From Castellaniella sp049650445 (lineage in GTDB: Bacteria; Pseudomonadota; Gammaproteobacteria; Burkholderiales; Burkholderiaceae_B): DNA of 64,000 nt. The notes beneath the pieces were generated by a model, which saw nothing but the letters and a program-made list of their open reading frames with translations, ran no database searches and had not been told where the DNA came from. The stretch covers positions 62,001-126,000 of the forward strand of contig NZ_JBASAD010000038.1 in the NCBI RefSeq assembly GCF_049650445.1, written 5' to 3'. Position numbers and translations under genes: made by a program. The first letter of the stretch is position 1. Each line of letters begins with the position of its first letter. Of the stretch, positions 56,510 through 64,000 are shown piece after piece.

Positions 56510-59500
56510 ATGGCGGCATTTTCTGCAAGACGAATATTCGGCCTATGCTTGCCTGGCTTTCTGGTGGCCGTGTGCGGGTTCGGCCTGACCTACGGACTGG
56601 TGCAGCAACAGCGAGAAACCGGGCGGTCGATTGCCCAGATCCGGTTTTCCGAAGAGGTTCGCTCCTCCAGCGACGCGATCGCCCAGCGCATCGTGGCCTA
56701 TGCCGAGGTCGTGGCCGGCCTGCGCGATCTGTTCATGGTGAGTCCCGACCTGGATGACGCGCTGTTCGAGCGTGTGGTGACGCAGCATGACGTGCGCCAG
56801 AACTACCCCGAACTGGTCAACCTGTCCTTCGTACGCCGGGTACCCACCGAAGGACTGCTCCTGTATGAAGCGCGGCTGCGCGCCCGGTTCCCGGCAGCGG
56901 ACCCGACGGTGCCGATCATTCACCCGCAGATCAATCGACCCGACCACTATATCGTCGAGTATCTCTGGCCCAGGGAAGGCAACGAGGGCATCTTGGGGCT
57001 GGACATCGCCTCCCAGCCTGCCAATCTGGCCGCCGTACTGACGGGGTGGACGACGGGCCGCCCGGTCGCCTCGGCGCCTTTCTCCTTGCTTCAGGAAAAG
57101 AAAGACAACACGGCCTTCGTGCTGCGCTTTCCCGTGTTCCATCACGGCGAGGACGACCGTTTCATCGGCGCGGTGGCCGCCGTGGTGCGGGTCAGCGGCA
57201 TGCTGGATGCCATGCGCGCATCCGGGTTCCTGCGCGGTCTGTCGCTGCGCTTGCAGGATGCCGGCGCTGCGGGCGGCACGGGTGTGCCGGTCCTGTTGGG
57301 CACCTCGTCGCTGCCGCAGGGTGCGTCCGCGCCAGGGCCCGTGCTCGAAGAAACCCGCATGTTGGACGTGATGGGACGGACCTGGAGGCTGGACTTCGTG
57401 TCAAGCCGCGCCTTGCTGTCCCCCACCGAGCGGATGATGCCCTGGTGGATCGGCGGCGCGGGCGTGGCCATGACTTTGCTGCTGATGGTGCTGGCCGGCC
57501 TGCTGACGCGGCAGCGCACGCGGGCCGTCACCGAGGTCGCCTCTACCCATGAGGCCCTGCGGCACAGCGAGGAACGCTTTCGCGCCGTCTTCAACCAGGC
57601 GGCGGTCGGCGTGTCTTTGACCGACGTCAAGACCGGCGCATTGGTCCGCGTGAACCAAAAGTATTGCGACATCCTGGGCTACACGCGGGACGAACTGCTG
57701 CAACTCGATTTCCAGCAGTTGACCCATCCGGACGATCTGGCACTGGACGTGGAGCAGATGAGGCGCGTCCAGGCAGGAGAGATCCGCGAGTTCCGGCTCG
57801 AAAAGCGCGTCCTGCGCAAGGGGGGCGAACCGATCTGGGTGGACTTGACGGTCTCCCCTATCTGGAAGCCGGGCGAGGCGCCCGACTTCCACGTCGCCGT
57901 CATCCAGGACATCGACGAGCGGCGCCGGATGCAGGACGCGTTGCAGGATCGGGAGCGGCATCTGCGCAGCATCCTCGATCACCTGCCGGTGGGGGTGTGT
58001 CTGGTGCGGCACGATGAGCGCATCACGTTCCGTAATCGACAGTTCGTGCAGACTTTCGGCAATGCCGAACAGGCTGTTCCCGATGTGCAGACCTGGTGGG
58101 CGCGGATCTGCCCTGACCTCGATGTCCGTGAACGGGCGCGCCAGCATTGGTCGCAGCGCTACGCTGCGGCTCGTCAGTCGGGCGAGAGCGTCATCGCGGT
58201 CGGTGAATATCGGATACTGTGTGGCGACGGCGCCTATCGGACGGTCGAAATCGCCGGTGTCCTGCTGGGCGACGACTACCTGTTGATGCTGGAGGATCTG
58301 ACCTCACGCAAGGCGGCCGAGGAGGAAATCAATTACCTGGCCTTCAACGATTCGCTGACCGGCTTGCCCAACCGCCGCCTGCTGCTGGACCGGTTGCAGC
58401 AGACCCTGGCGTCCACCGCGCGTCATCAGCGTTGGGGCGCGCTGCTGATGCTGGACCTGGATCACTTCAAGACCCTGAACGAGACGCGGGGCCATGACTG
58501 CGGAGATCTGGTGCTGCGTCAGGTCGCCGAACGTCTGCTGGCCAGTCTGCCCGACTCGCAGACTGTGGCCCGGCATGGGGATGACGAGTTCGTGGTCGTC
58601 CTGGAGGGACTGGGCGACTCCGCCGAAGAGGCCGCCGCGCAGGCGGAGGAAATCGGCCAGCGCATCCTGACGTTGCTGAGCGAGCCCTACCTGCTGGAGG
58701 GAGAGCACTACCATGCGACGGTCAGCATGGGAGCCGCGGTATTTCACGGGCTGGAGCAGGGGGTGGACGAACACCTCAAGCGGGCCGATCTGGCCATGTA
58801 CCAGGCCAAGGCGGCGGGCCGCAACACGCTGCGTTTCTACGACCCGCTGATGCAGGCCGCAGTGCATCGGCGCGCCACGCTGGAACTGGACATGCGCATC
58901 GGCCTGGAGCAGGGCCAGTTCGAACTGTTCTACCAGCCGCAGAAAGACCGTGACCGCATCATTGGCTGCGAGGCGTTGCTGCGCTGGCATCATCCCCAGG
59001 ATGGCTTCGTATCGCCCGCCGCCTTCATTCCTCTGGCCGAGGAGACCGGTCTGATCCTGCCGCTGGGTGAATGGGTCCTGCGGTCGGCTTGCGAACAACT
59101 GGCCCGCTGGGCCCAGGACCCTGCGTTTGCGCACCTGAGCCTGGCCGTCAACGTCAGCCCGCGTCAGTTCCACGAGCCCGGCTTCGTCGATCAGGTGCTG
59201 GCGGCCCTGGCAGGAACCAGTGCGGACGCCAACCGGCTCGAGCTCGAACTGACCGAAGGCCTGCTGTTGCAGGACATCGAGGACACGATCCGCAAGATGG
59301 TGCAGCTCAAGGGCTATGGCGTGGGCTTTTCGCTGGATGATTTCGGCACCGGCTATTCGTCGATGGCCTATCTGAAGCGCCTGCCGCTGGACCAGTTGAA
59401 GATCGACCAGAGCTTCGTGCGCGACGTGCTGACCGACCCCAACGACGCGGCGATCGCGCGCACCATCGTGGCCCTGGGAATCAGCCTGGGCCTGCGGGTC

Positions 59501-59632
59501 ATGGCCGAAGGCGTGGAAACCGAGGCCCAGCGCGCCTTTCTGGAGCGGCATCATTGCCATGCCTGGCAGGGCTACCTGCTGAGCCGTCCGCTGCCGGTGG
59601 CCGAGTTCGAGGCGCTGGTGCGGGCGGGATGA
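56510..59632 (+). CDS. CHASE-PAS-PAS-GGDEF-EAL cyclic-di-GMP protein
   Basis: A 1040-residue membrane sensor. Segments: membrane helix (about 8-30), periplasmic CHASE domain (about 35-290), second helix (about 311-333), PAS with PAC (about 350-475, ending AVIQDIDERRRM), second PAS (about 480-600), GGDEF (about 605-770) and EAL (about 785-1035). The GGDEF signature is altered to GDDEF (about 689-693), while the EAL domain keeps GCEALLRW (EAL near 820), DDFGTGYSS and EGVETE. Phosphodiesterase activity with a possibly regulatory GGDEF is therefore likely (inference). AAGGAG precedes ATG 56510. It stands alone between ftrD and the tRNA gene. Confidence 0.92.
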   Translation: MAAFSARRIFGLCLPGFLVAVCGFGLTYGLVQQQRETGRSIAQIRFSEEVRSSSDAIAQRIVAYAEVVAGLRDLFMVSPDLDDALFERVVTQHDVRQNYPELVNLSFVRRVPTEGLLLYEARLRARFPAADPTVPIIHPQINRPDHYIVEYLWPREGNEGILGLDIASQPANLAAVLTGWTTGRPVASAPFSLLQEKKDNTAFVLRFPVFHHGEDDRFIGAVAAVVRVSGMLDAMRASGFLRGLSLRLQDAGAAGGTGVPVLLGTSSLPQGASAPGPVLEETRMLDVMGRTWRLDFVSSRALLSPTERMMPWWIGGAGVAMTLLLMVLAGLLTRQRTRAVTEVASTHEALRHSEERFRAVFNQAAVGVSLTDVKTGALVRVNQKYCDILGYTRDELLQLDFQQLTHPDDLALDVEQMRRVQAGEIREFRLEKRVLRKGGEPIWVDLTVSPIWKPGEAPDFHVAVIQDIDERRRMQDALQDRERHLRSILDHLPVGVCLVRHDERITFRNRQFVQTFGNAEQAVPDVQTWWARICPDLDVRERARQHWSQRYAAARQSGESVIAVGEYRILCGDGAYRTVEIAGVLLGDDYLLMLEDLTSRKAAEEEINYLAFNDSLTGLPNRRLLLDRLQQTLASTARHQRWGALLMLDLDHFKTLNETRGHDCGDLVLRQVAERLLASLPDSQTVARHGDDEFVVVLEGLGDSAEEAAAQAEEIGQRILTLLSEPYLLEGEHYHATVSMGAAVFHGLEQGVDEHLKRADLAMYQAKAAGRNTLRFYDPLMQAAVHRRATLELDMRIGLEQGQFELFYQPQKDRDRIIGCEALLRWHHPQDGFVSPAAFIPLAEETGLILPLGEWVLRSACEQLARWAQDPAFAHLSLAVNVSPRQFHEPGFVDQVLAALAGTSADANRLELELTEGLLLQDIEDTIRKMVQLKGYGVGFSLDDFGTGYSSMAYLKRLPLDQLKIDQSFVRDVLTDPNDAAIARTIVALGISLGLRVMAEGVETEAQRAFLERHHCHAWQGYLLSRPLPVAEFEALVRAG

Positions 59633-59656
59633 AGAGGCGATCAGCAGGCAGAAATG

Positions 59657-59689
59657 AAAACAGGCCGAATTCCACTGGAATTCGGCCTG
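59657..59689 (-). terminator. Terminator of the tRNA-fMet gene
   Basis: A 13-base-pair perfect stem (CAGGCCGAATTCC and its complement) with a three-base loop, followed on the minus strand by four T. It lies 11 bases beyond the encoded CCA end of the tRNA. Confidence 0.9.
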
Positions 59690-59700
59690 CATTCTAAAAC

Positions 59701-59777
59701 TGGTTGCGGGGACAGGATTTGAACCTGTGACCTTCGGGTTATGAGCCCGACGAGCTGCCAGACTGCTCCACCCCGCG
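59701..59777 (-). tRNA. Initiator tRNA-fMet (CAT)
   Basis: On the minus strand the 77-base sequence begins CGCGGGGTGGAGCAG, has anticodon stem-loop CGGGCTCATAACCCG, a GGTTCAAATCC T-arm and ends CCCGCAACCA with CCA encoded. The C1-A72 mismatch and three G-C pairs in the anticodon stem mark the initiator tRNA rather than elongator tRNA-Met. A near-consensus promoter lies just upstream. Confidence 0.97.
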
Positions 59778-59790
59778 TCTGAAGAACTGA

Positions 59791-59819
59791 ACTATAGCAA
59801 GTCTGCGAAAATAATGCAA
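59791..59819 (-). promoter_or_regulatory. Promoter of tRNA-fMet
   Basis: On the minus strand TTGCAT and TATAGT are separated by exactly 17 bases, placing the transcription start a few bases before the mature 5' end of the tRNA. It lies in the 67-base gap that also precedes scpB. Confidence 0.85.
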
Positions 59820-59844
59820 GCAATCTATCGGAGTTCAAGCTAAA

Positions 59845-60594
59845 ATGATGGAAACGGAAGTCCTGCGAGTCTTGGAAACGGCCTTGTTGTGTGCCGATGC
59901 GCCTCTCACGGTCACTGATCTGCGCAGCCTCTTCGAGGACACGATTTCCGGGGACGACATCCGTCGCCATCTGGCTGCCCTGCAGCTCGACTGGCAGGAA
60001 CGGGGGCTCGAACTGGTGCAGCTCGCCAGTGGCTGGCGCTTCCAAAGCCGTCCCGACATGCAGCGTTACCTGGGGCGCCTGAGCCCCGAAAAACCGCCTC
60101 GTTATTCTCGCGCCGTGCTCGAAACGCTCGCCATCATTGCATGGCGACAGCCCGTGACGCGCGGGGACATCGAGGACATCCGCGGCGTCACGGTCTCGGC
60201 TCAGATCATCCGTACCCTCGAAGATCGAGGCTGGATTGAAACCCTGGGCTATCGCGATGCTCCGGGGCGTCCGGCCCTGTTGGGGACGACGCGCCGCTTT
60301 CTCGAAGACCTCGGTCTGAGGGCGCTGGACGAATTGCCCGCGCTCGAGGGGGACGAGGCGACAGAGGCGCTGGGTGTCCTGGCGTTCGATGCGCAAGACG
60401 GATCGGATACCGGGTCTGGCGAGCGCGCCGCGACTGGTGCGGATGATGCGGCAGTCGCCGAAGGCGAAGATGTCGACGGCGAGACGGTCCGGGCGGATGC
60501 GCCTGAGCCGACGCCCGGGGAGTCCGCCGCCTCTCCGGAGACGGACGCTGATGCGGATGACCCTCCGGCTTTGGGGGCGCGAGAGCCCGAATGA
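59845..60594 (+). CDS. scpB: Segregation and condensation protein B
   Basis: A 249-residue kleisin-associated protein of the SMC-ScpAB condensin. Two winged-helix units span about 1-165: LETALLCADAPLTVTDLRSLF and ETLAIIAWRQPVTRGDIEDIRGV are characteristic. The last 75 residues are acidic and Ala-rich, a variable tail. Two adjacent ATGs (59845, 59848) are possible starts. It is divergent from tRNA-fMet; rluB follows 38 bases downstream, the usual scpB-rluB order. Confidence 0.92.
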   Translation: MMETEVLRVLETALLCADAPLTVTDLRSLFEDTISGDDIRRHLAALQLDWQERGLELVQLASGWRFQSRPDMQRYLGRLSPEKPPRYSRAVLETLAIIAWRQPVTRGDIEDIRGVTVSAQIIRTLEDRGWIETLGYRDAPGRPALLGTTRRFLEDLGLRALDELPALEGDEATEALGVLAFDAQDGSDTGSGERAATGADDAAVAEGEDVDGETVRADAPEPTPGESAASPETDADADDPPALGAREPE

Positions 60595-60632
60595 ACGAAG
60601 AACAGAATTTTGCATAGGAGTCACTGAACCCC

Positions 60633-62372
60633 ATGACAGCAGATACAGAGACGATGCCGCGTGACGTGACAGGTACGCCTGACGCGTCGTCCACCCCTGA
60701 AAACCGGCCGGACAACGGCAAGCCGCGCGGGCGCAAGCTGCGCACGCCGTTTCGCCGCCGCCGGGGGGATGCGCAGCAGGGCGGTGCCCAGGGGGCCGAA
60801 GCCCGGGAAGCCGAGGTCGGCGAGGCCATTGATGCGGGCACGGCCGAAGAAGCCGATCGCGCCCTGCATTACCTGAATGATGCGCAGCCGACCGCCCGGC
60901 GTCTGGATCGCTATCTGAACAGTGACGTCCTGATGCCGAAGCTGCACAAGGTGCTGGCCGATGCGGGCGTGGGGTCGCGGCGTGACATGGAAGAGTTGAT
61001 CGTCGCCGGCCGTGTCTCGGTCAACGGTGAACCCGCTCACGTGGGGCAGCGCATCGGCCCCGACGACAAGGTTCGCGTCAACGGTCGCCTGGTGACGCGC
61101 CCCAAGGCGGGCAAGCTGCCTCGTGTCATCCTCTATCACAAGCCGGCCGGCGAGATCGTCAGCCACGACGATCCCGAGGGGCGGGCCTCCGTGTTCGCCC
61201 GCCTGCCGCGCATCCGCACGGGCAAATGGCTGTCGGTGGGTCGTCTGGACCTGAATACCGAGGGCCTGCTGATTCTGACGACCTCGGGTGAACTGGCCAA
61301 CCGCCTGTCGCATCCTCGCTACGGCTCGGAGCGCGAGTACGCGGTTCGTGTCCTGGGCGAACTGGGCGAGCAGGAACAGGCCCGCCTGACCCGTGGCATC
61401 GAACTGGAAGACGGGCCGGCGCAATTCAATTCACTGGACTACATCGGTGGCGAAGGCAGCAACCGCTGGTACCGGGTCACGCTCAGCGAAGGCCGCAACC
61501 GCGAGGTGCGCCGCATGTTCGATGCGGCAGGGGTGACGGTCAGTCGCCTCATCCGCACCCGCTTCGGCGATGTGATGCTGCCCACCAATCTGCGCCGGGG
61601 GCGCTGGGATGAACTGGATTCCGAACTGGTCGGGGCGCTGATGGTCCAACTGGGCCTGGTGCGCAGCGGCGATGAAGACGACGACAGCCAAGCCGAGCGT
61701 CAGCCGACATCGCACGCCAGCGCGCTGCCGCCGGGTTTCGGTACGCCGGGCCAGAACGGCCAGAACGGCGCACGCCTGAACCGCCGGGGCAAGGTGGCGG
61801 GCGGCCGCAAGGGCGGCATTGATCCATTCACGACCGGGCTGCTCATCAGTGGCGGGCTGGCCAATGGTCATCCGGATGGCCACAGGGCCGAGGGCGGCAA
61901 GCCTCGCCAGGGCGCCAAGTCCGGCCGCAAGCCGGCCAAATCCCATGGCCATTCTCATGGTCATGCCCAGGGCCAGGGCTTCGAGGCCCAGGACGGGCAC
62001 GGTGAAGGCCGGCCTGCATCCAGCCGGCCGTCCCGTCCGGCACGACCGGGCAAACCGGGTAACAAGCCCGCCGGCCACGCCAACGGCAAGCCCACGGCCA
62101 AGCCTGCCGGGAAACCGGCCCGGTCCGGCAAGCCCGGTGCCGGCAAGCCGGGCAAGCACGCCCAGGGTGGGGCGCAGCCCCAGGGCGACGGGATGGCTGC
62201 GCAGTCGCGTCCGCCCAAAGCTGCCCAGAACAAACCCGCCCAGAAACCCGGCCGTAAGCCGGGCGGCAACAAGGCACCCCGCAAGCAGGCGGGCGGCGGC
62301 GGGGGCGAGCACCAGCCGCGCGGCGCGCATGCGCACGAGTCCCGCCTGGGTTTCCTGGGGCGCAGCCGCTGA
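60633..62372 (+). CDS. rluB: 23S rRNA pseudouridine synthase RluB with long low-complexity tail
   Basis: A 579-residue RsuA/RluB-family synthase. About 90 N-terminal residues are variable, then an S4 domain (KLHKVLADAGVGSRRDMEEL), then the catalytic domain with Asp in VGRLDLNTEGLLILT and EGRNREVRRMFDAAGVTV. RluB modifies position 2605 (E. coli numbering) of 23S rRNA. The final 230 or so residues are Gly/Pro/Lys/Ala/His-rich, including HGHSHGHA and repeated GKP units, and are probably disordered and RNA-binding. Compact RluB proteins are about 300 residues. Confidence 0.93.
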   Translation: MTADTETMPRDVTGTPDASSTPENRPDNGKPRGRKLRTPFRRRRGDAQQGGAQGAEAREAEVGEAIDAGTAEEADRALHYLNDAQPTARRLDRYLNSDVLMPKLHKVLADAGVGSRRDMEELIVAGRVSVNGEPAHVGQRIGPDDKVRVNGRLVTRPKAGKLPRVILYHKPAGEIVSHDDPEGRASVFARLPRIRTGKWLSVGRLDLNTEGLLILTTSGELANRLSHPRYGSEREYAVRVLGELGEQEQARLTRGIELEDGPAQFNSLDYIGGEGSNRWYRVTLSEGRNREVRRMFDAAGVTVSRLIRTRFGDVMLPTNLRRGRWDELDSELVGALMVQLGLVRSGDEDDDSQAERQPTSHASALPPGFGTPGQNGQNGARLNRRGKVAGGRKGGIDPFTTGLLISGGLANGHPDGHRAEGGKPRQGAKSGRKPAKSHGHSHGHAQGQGFEAQDGHGEGRPASSRPSRPARPGKPGNKPAGHANGKPTAKPAGKPARSGKPGAGKPGKHAQGGAQPQGDGMAAQSRPPKAAQNKPAQKPGRKPGGNKAPRKQAGGGGGEHQPRGAHAHESRLGFLGRSR

Positions 62373-62460
62373 TCCGGCAGGGTTGAACCGGCCCTGGCCC
62401 AGTATGACGGACACGTCGGGGCCGGGTGTCGATTCAGAGGTTCCCCAAGCAATGTCGCTG

Positions 62461-62486
62461 AAACCCTGGCTTGAATGCCGGGGTTT
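62461..62486 (+). terminator. Hairpin downstream of rluB
   Basis: AAACCCTGGC and GCCGGGGTTT pair over 10 positions with one wobble and a six-base loop. It ends with only three T, so it may be a weak terminator for scpB-rluB. Confidence 0.5.
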
Positions 62487-62514
62487 CGCAAGATAGTCTT
62501 TGGCAAAGAAATGC

Positions 62515-62523
62515 TGTTATAAT
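62515..62523 (+). promoter_or_regulatory. Extended -10 promoter of the rimP-nusA operon
   Basis: TGTTATAAT combines the TGn extension with a consensus TATAAT. No strong -35 is seen 16-18 bases upstream, as is common for extended -10 promoters. Transcription would start near 62530, leaving a leader of about 216 bases. Confidence 0.7.
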
Positions 62524-62529
62524 GTAAGG

Positions 62530-62745
62530 CTTTACAGCACCTTTGTGCTGTGTCCGCCGAGGGCGCACCGTTTGCGTCGTGCCGCATGAATATAGATACG
62601 GCATGGATGCGAACATTGCATGACCCTGGCCCCGTGTGCGCTTTAGCGTGCGGGACCGAGCAAGCCGTCGGCGGTTCCTGAATAGGCTTCGGGTGCTCCC
62701 GGGGCGCACAAAGGGCTGCGGGACAGCCCCTTTTTTTTGGAATTT
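62530..62745 (+). ncRNA. Structured 5' leader of rimP-nusA
   Basis: Complementary segments imply an ordered fold. A first hairpin is ACAGCAC/GTGCTGT (62534-62551). A closing helix CCGCCG (62554-62559) pairs with CGGCGG (62669-62674), and an inner helix GCGCAC (62563-62568) with GTGCGC (62636-62641). Inside lie TGCCG/CGGCA (62580-62603) and ATGC/GCAT (62607-62621). A further hairpin CGGG/CCCG precedes the attenuator. I do not recognise a named RNA family. Confidence 0.55.
62713..62738 (+). terminator. Attenuator immediately before rimP
   Basis: GGGCTG and CAGCCC form a six-base-pair stem with a five-base loop, followed by C and eight T. The T-run ends seven bases before the rimP ATG, so RNA polymerase must read through it to express rimP-nusA. 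Confidence 0.85.
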
Positions 62746-63216
62746 ATGGCGGATATCTTGACAGTCGCCCAGCAAGCGTTGCTGGGCTTCGATGTGGAAC
62801 TGATCGATGTGGAACGCGCGCCCCTGGGGCTTTTGCGTGTGGTGATCGATCGCCCCGAAGGGGTGCGCATCGAGGACTGCGAGCAGGTCTCCCGCCAGTT
62901 GTCGCATGTGTTCGAAGTCGAAAACATCGACTACAAGCGTCTGGAGGTCAGTTCCCCCGGCGTGGATCGGCCCCTGCGCCGCCCGGCGGATTTCGTCCGT
63001 TTTGCCGGCGAGCGCATCGAACTGCGTCTGCACGAGCCGGTCGAGTCCCGCAAGACCTTCACTGGCATCCTGCGGGCCAGCGGGGATGAGACGCCCGTGT
63101 TCAGTCTGGATTGGGAAGACCAGTCCGGCCAGGTGCGGACGCTGCCGTTTTCTTTTGACGATGTGGACCGGGCTCGGCTGGACCCCGTTCTCGATTTCAA
63201 GGGTAAGAAGCGATGA
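62746..63216 (+). CDS. rimP: Ribosome maturation factor RimP
   Basis: A 156-residue factor for 30S subunit assembly. QQALLGFDVELIDVERAPLGLLRVVIDRPEGVRIEDCEQVS and the central LEVSSPGVDRPL are RimP signatures; the C-terminal SH3-like domain follows. The ATG is 62746 (MADILTVAQQ); a TTG three codons upstream lies in the attenuator T-run. The stop overlaps nusA as ATGA. Confidence 0.95.
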   Translation: MADILTVAQQALLGFDVELIDVERAPLGLLRVVIDRPEGVRIEDCEQVSRQLSHVFEVENIDYKRLEVSSPGVDRPLRRPADFVRFAGERIELRLHEPVESRKTFTGILRASGDETPVFSLDWEDQSGQVRTLPFSFDDVDRARLDPVLDFKGKKR

Positions 63217-64000
63217 GTCGCGAAATTCTGCTGTTGGTAGACGCCCTGGCGCGTGAAAAAAACGTCGAACGCGATGTGGTGTTCGGCGCTCTCGAAAACG
63301 CGCTGGCTTCGGCCATGAAAAAGCGGTTCAAGGAAGACGTGGACATCCGCGTAGCCATCGATCGTCAGTCCGGCGAGCATGAGGGTTTCCGCCGCTGGCT
63401 GGTCGTGCCCGACGAGGCCGGGCTGCAAGAACCTGACGCCCAGGAACTCTATACCGACGCACAGGATATTGTGCCGGGCATCGAGATCGGCGAATACATC
63501 GAGGAACCCCTCGAACCTATCGAATTCGGCCGCATCGGCGCGCAGGCCGCCAAGCAGGCCATCCTGCAGCGGATTCGCGACGCCGAGCGCGAGCAGGTGC
63601 TCAATGACTTCCTCGACCGGGGCGAGACCATCGTGTCCGGCACGGTCAAGCGACTGGACAAGGGCGACGCGATCATCGAGATCGGCAAGGTCGAGGCCCG
63701 TCTGCCGCGCACCGAGATGATCCCCAAGGAAAACATCCGTGCCGGCGACCGCGTGCGCGCCTATGTCCTGAAGATCGATCACGCCGCGCGCGGCCAGCAG
63801 GTCATCCTGTCGCGCACCTCGCCCGATTTCATCCGCGAACTGTTCGAAAACGAAGTCCCCGAAATCGAGCAGGGTCTGCTCGAAATCAAGGCGGCGGCCC
63901 GCGACCCCGGCGTGCGTGCCAAGATCGCCGTCGTGGCGTACGATAAGCGTATCGATCCGATCGGCACCTGCGTCGGGATGCGCGGTTCGCGCGTCACGGC
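63213..64000 (+). CDS. nusA: Transcription termination/antitermination factor NusA (cut by window end)
   Basis: The first 262 or so residues of NusA. MSREILLLVDALAREKNVERD and FGALENALASAMKKRF are the RNA-polymerase-binding N-terminal domain; an S1 domain follows (about 135-200, VSGTVKRLDKGDAIIEIG), then the first KH region, ending at DPIGTCVGMRGSRVT. The KH2 and acidic repeats lie outside the window. It overlaps rimP by four bases. NusA itself influences termination, so autoregulation at the rimP attenuator is plausible (inference). Confidence 0.97.
   Translation, partial: MSREILLLVDALAREKNVERDVVFGALENALASAMKKRFKEDVDIRVAIDRQSGEHEGFRRWLVVPDEAGLQEPDAQELYTDAQDIVPGIEIGEYIEEPLEPIEFGRIGAQAAKQAILQRIRDAEREQVLNDFLDRGETIVSGTVKRLDKGDAIIEIGKVEARLPRTEMIPKENIRAGDRVRAYVLKIDHAARGQQVILSRTSPDFIRELFENEVPEIEQGLLEIKAAARDPGVRAKIAVVAYDKRIDPIGTCVGMRGSRVT

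Larger units (their letters stand above)
62373..62745. other. Intergenic region and leader between rluB and rimP
   Basis: The 373-base gap contains a 10-base-pair hairpin (62461-62486), an extended -10 promoter (62515-62523), a structured leader (62530-62745) and a Rho-independent attenuator. No protein gene is seen. Confidence 0.7.

Noticed and set aside
61900..62300. Repeated GKP-coding DNA as a tandem repeat element
   Set aside because: The repetition follows amino-acid composition of the RluB tail and has no fixed DNA unit.

Overview
This is a GC-rich chromosomal window whose gene content and order point to a betaproteobacterium of the order Burkholderiales, most likely family Alcaligenaceae (Bordetella, Achromobacter or Castellaniella relatives). 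The evidence is the odhA-odhB-odhL (sucA-sucB-lpd) cluster, the FtrABCD-type ferrous iron system, phaC-phaB-phaR, scpB-rluB and rimP-nusA. The genus is an inference. I saw no insertion sequence, integrase, phage gene or CRISPR array.

Layout. 1-11.7 kb: the tail of an AraC-type regulator, malic enzyme maeB (minus), then the 2-oxoglutarate dehydrogenase genes sucA-sucB-lpdA, zapE, trpS and a small putative porin. 11.7-24.5 kb: an amine/amino-acid catabolic block. A minus-strand operon (gabT, then ATPase, binding protein and two permeases of a spermidine/putrescine-type importer) diverges from a MocR/GabR-like regulator and a second class-III aminotransferase. A LysR regulator then diverges from glutaryl-CoA dehydrogenase and a family III CoA-transferase. 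24.5-28.8 kb: a four-gene redox cassette (PepSY-like protein, DUF2271-like protein, membrane flavoreductase, ApbE FMN transferase). 28.8-41.5 kb: two export operons (TetR-HlyD-FtsX-ATPase, and NodT-HlyD-RbbA-permease under a second TetR). The second runs into acetate kinase, with what looks like the remnant of a MaoC-Pta gene at the junction.

41.5-48.7 kb: housekeeping genes tex, a DinG-like helicase, bamD, rluD and pgeF. 48.8-51.8 kb: phaC-phaB-phaR behind a perfect FNR-type palindrome. 51.9-56.3 kb: ftrA-ftrB-ftrC and ftrD, separated by an antisense medium-chain reductase, with a Fur-like box before ftrA. 56.5-59.6 kb: a CHASE-PAS-PAS-GGDEF-EAL protein. 59.7-64 kb: initiator tRNA-fMet (minus), scpB, rluB, and a structured leader with an attenuator before rimP-nusA, where the window ends inside nusA.

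The most interesting system is the 24.5-28.8 kb cassette. The DUF2271-like protein carries an ApbE-type flavinylation motif (DGVTGAS), which suggests a route from cytosolic NADPH through the membrane flavoreductase to a covalently flavinylated exported protein. Its ApbE shows no signal peptide, which leaves open where flavinylation occurs. Other points of interest are four copies of a GGGGCCAATT repeat around the gabT/gabR divergence, the MaoC-Pta relic coupled to ackA, and the interrupted ftr operon.
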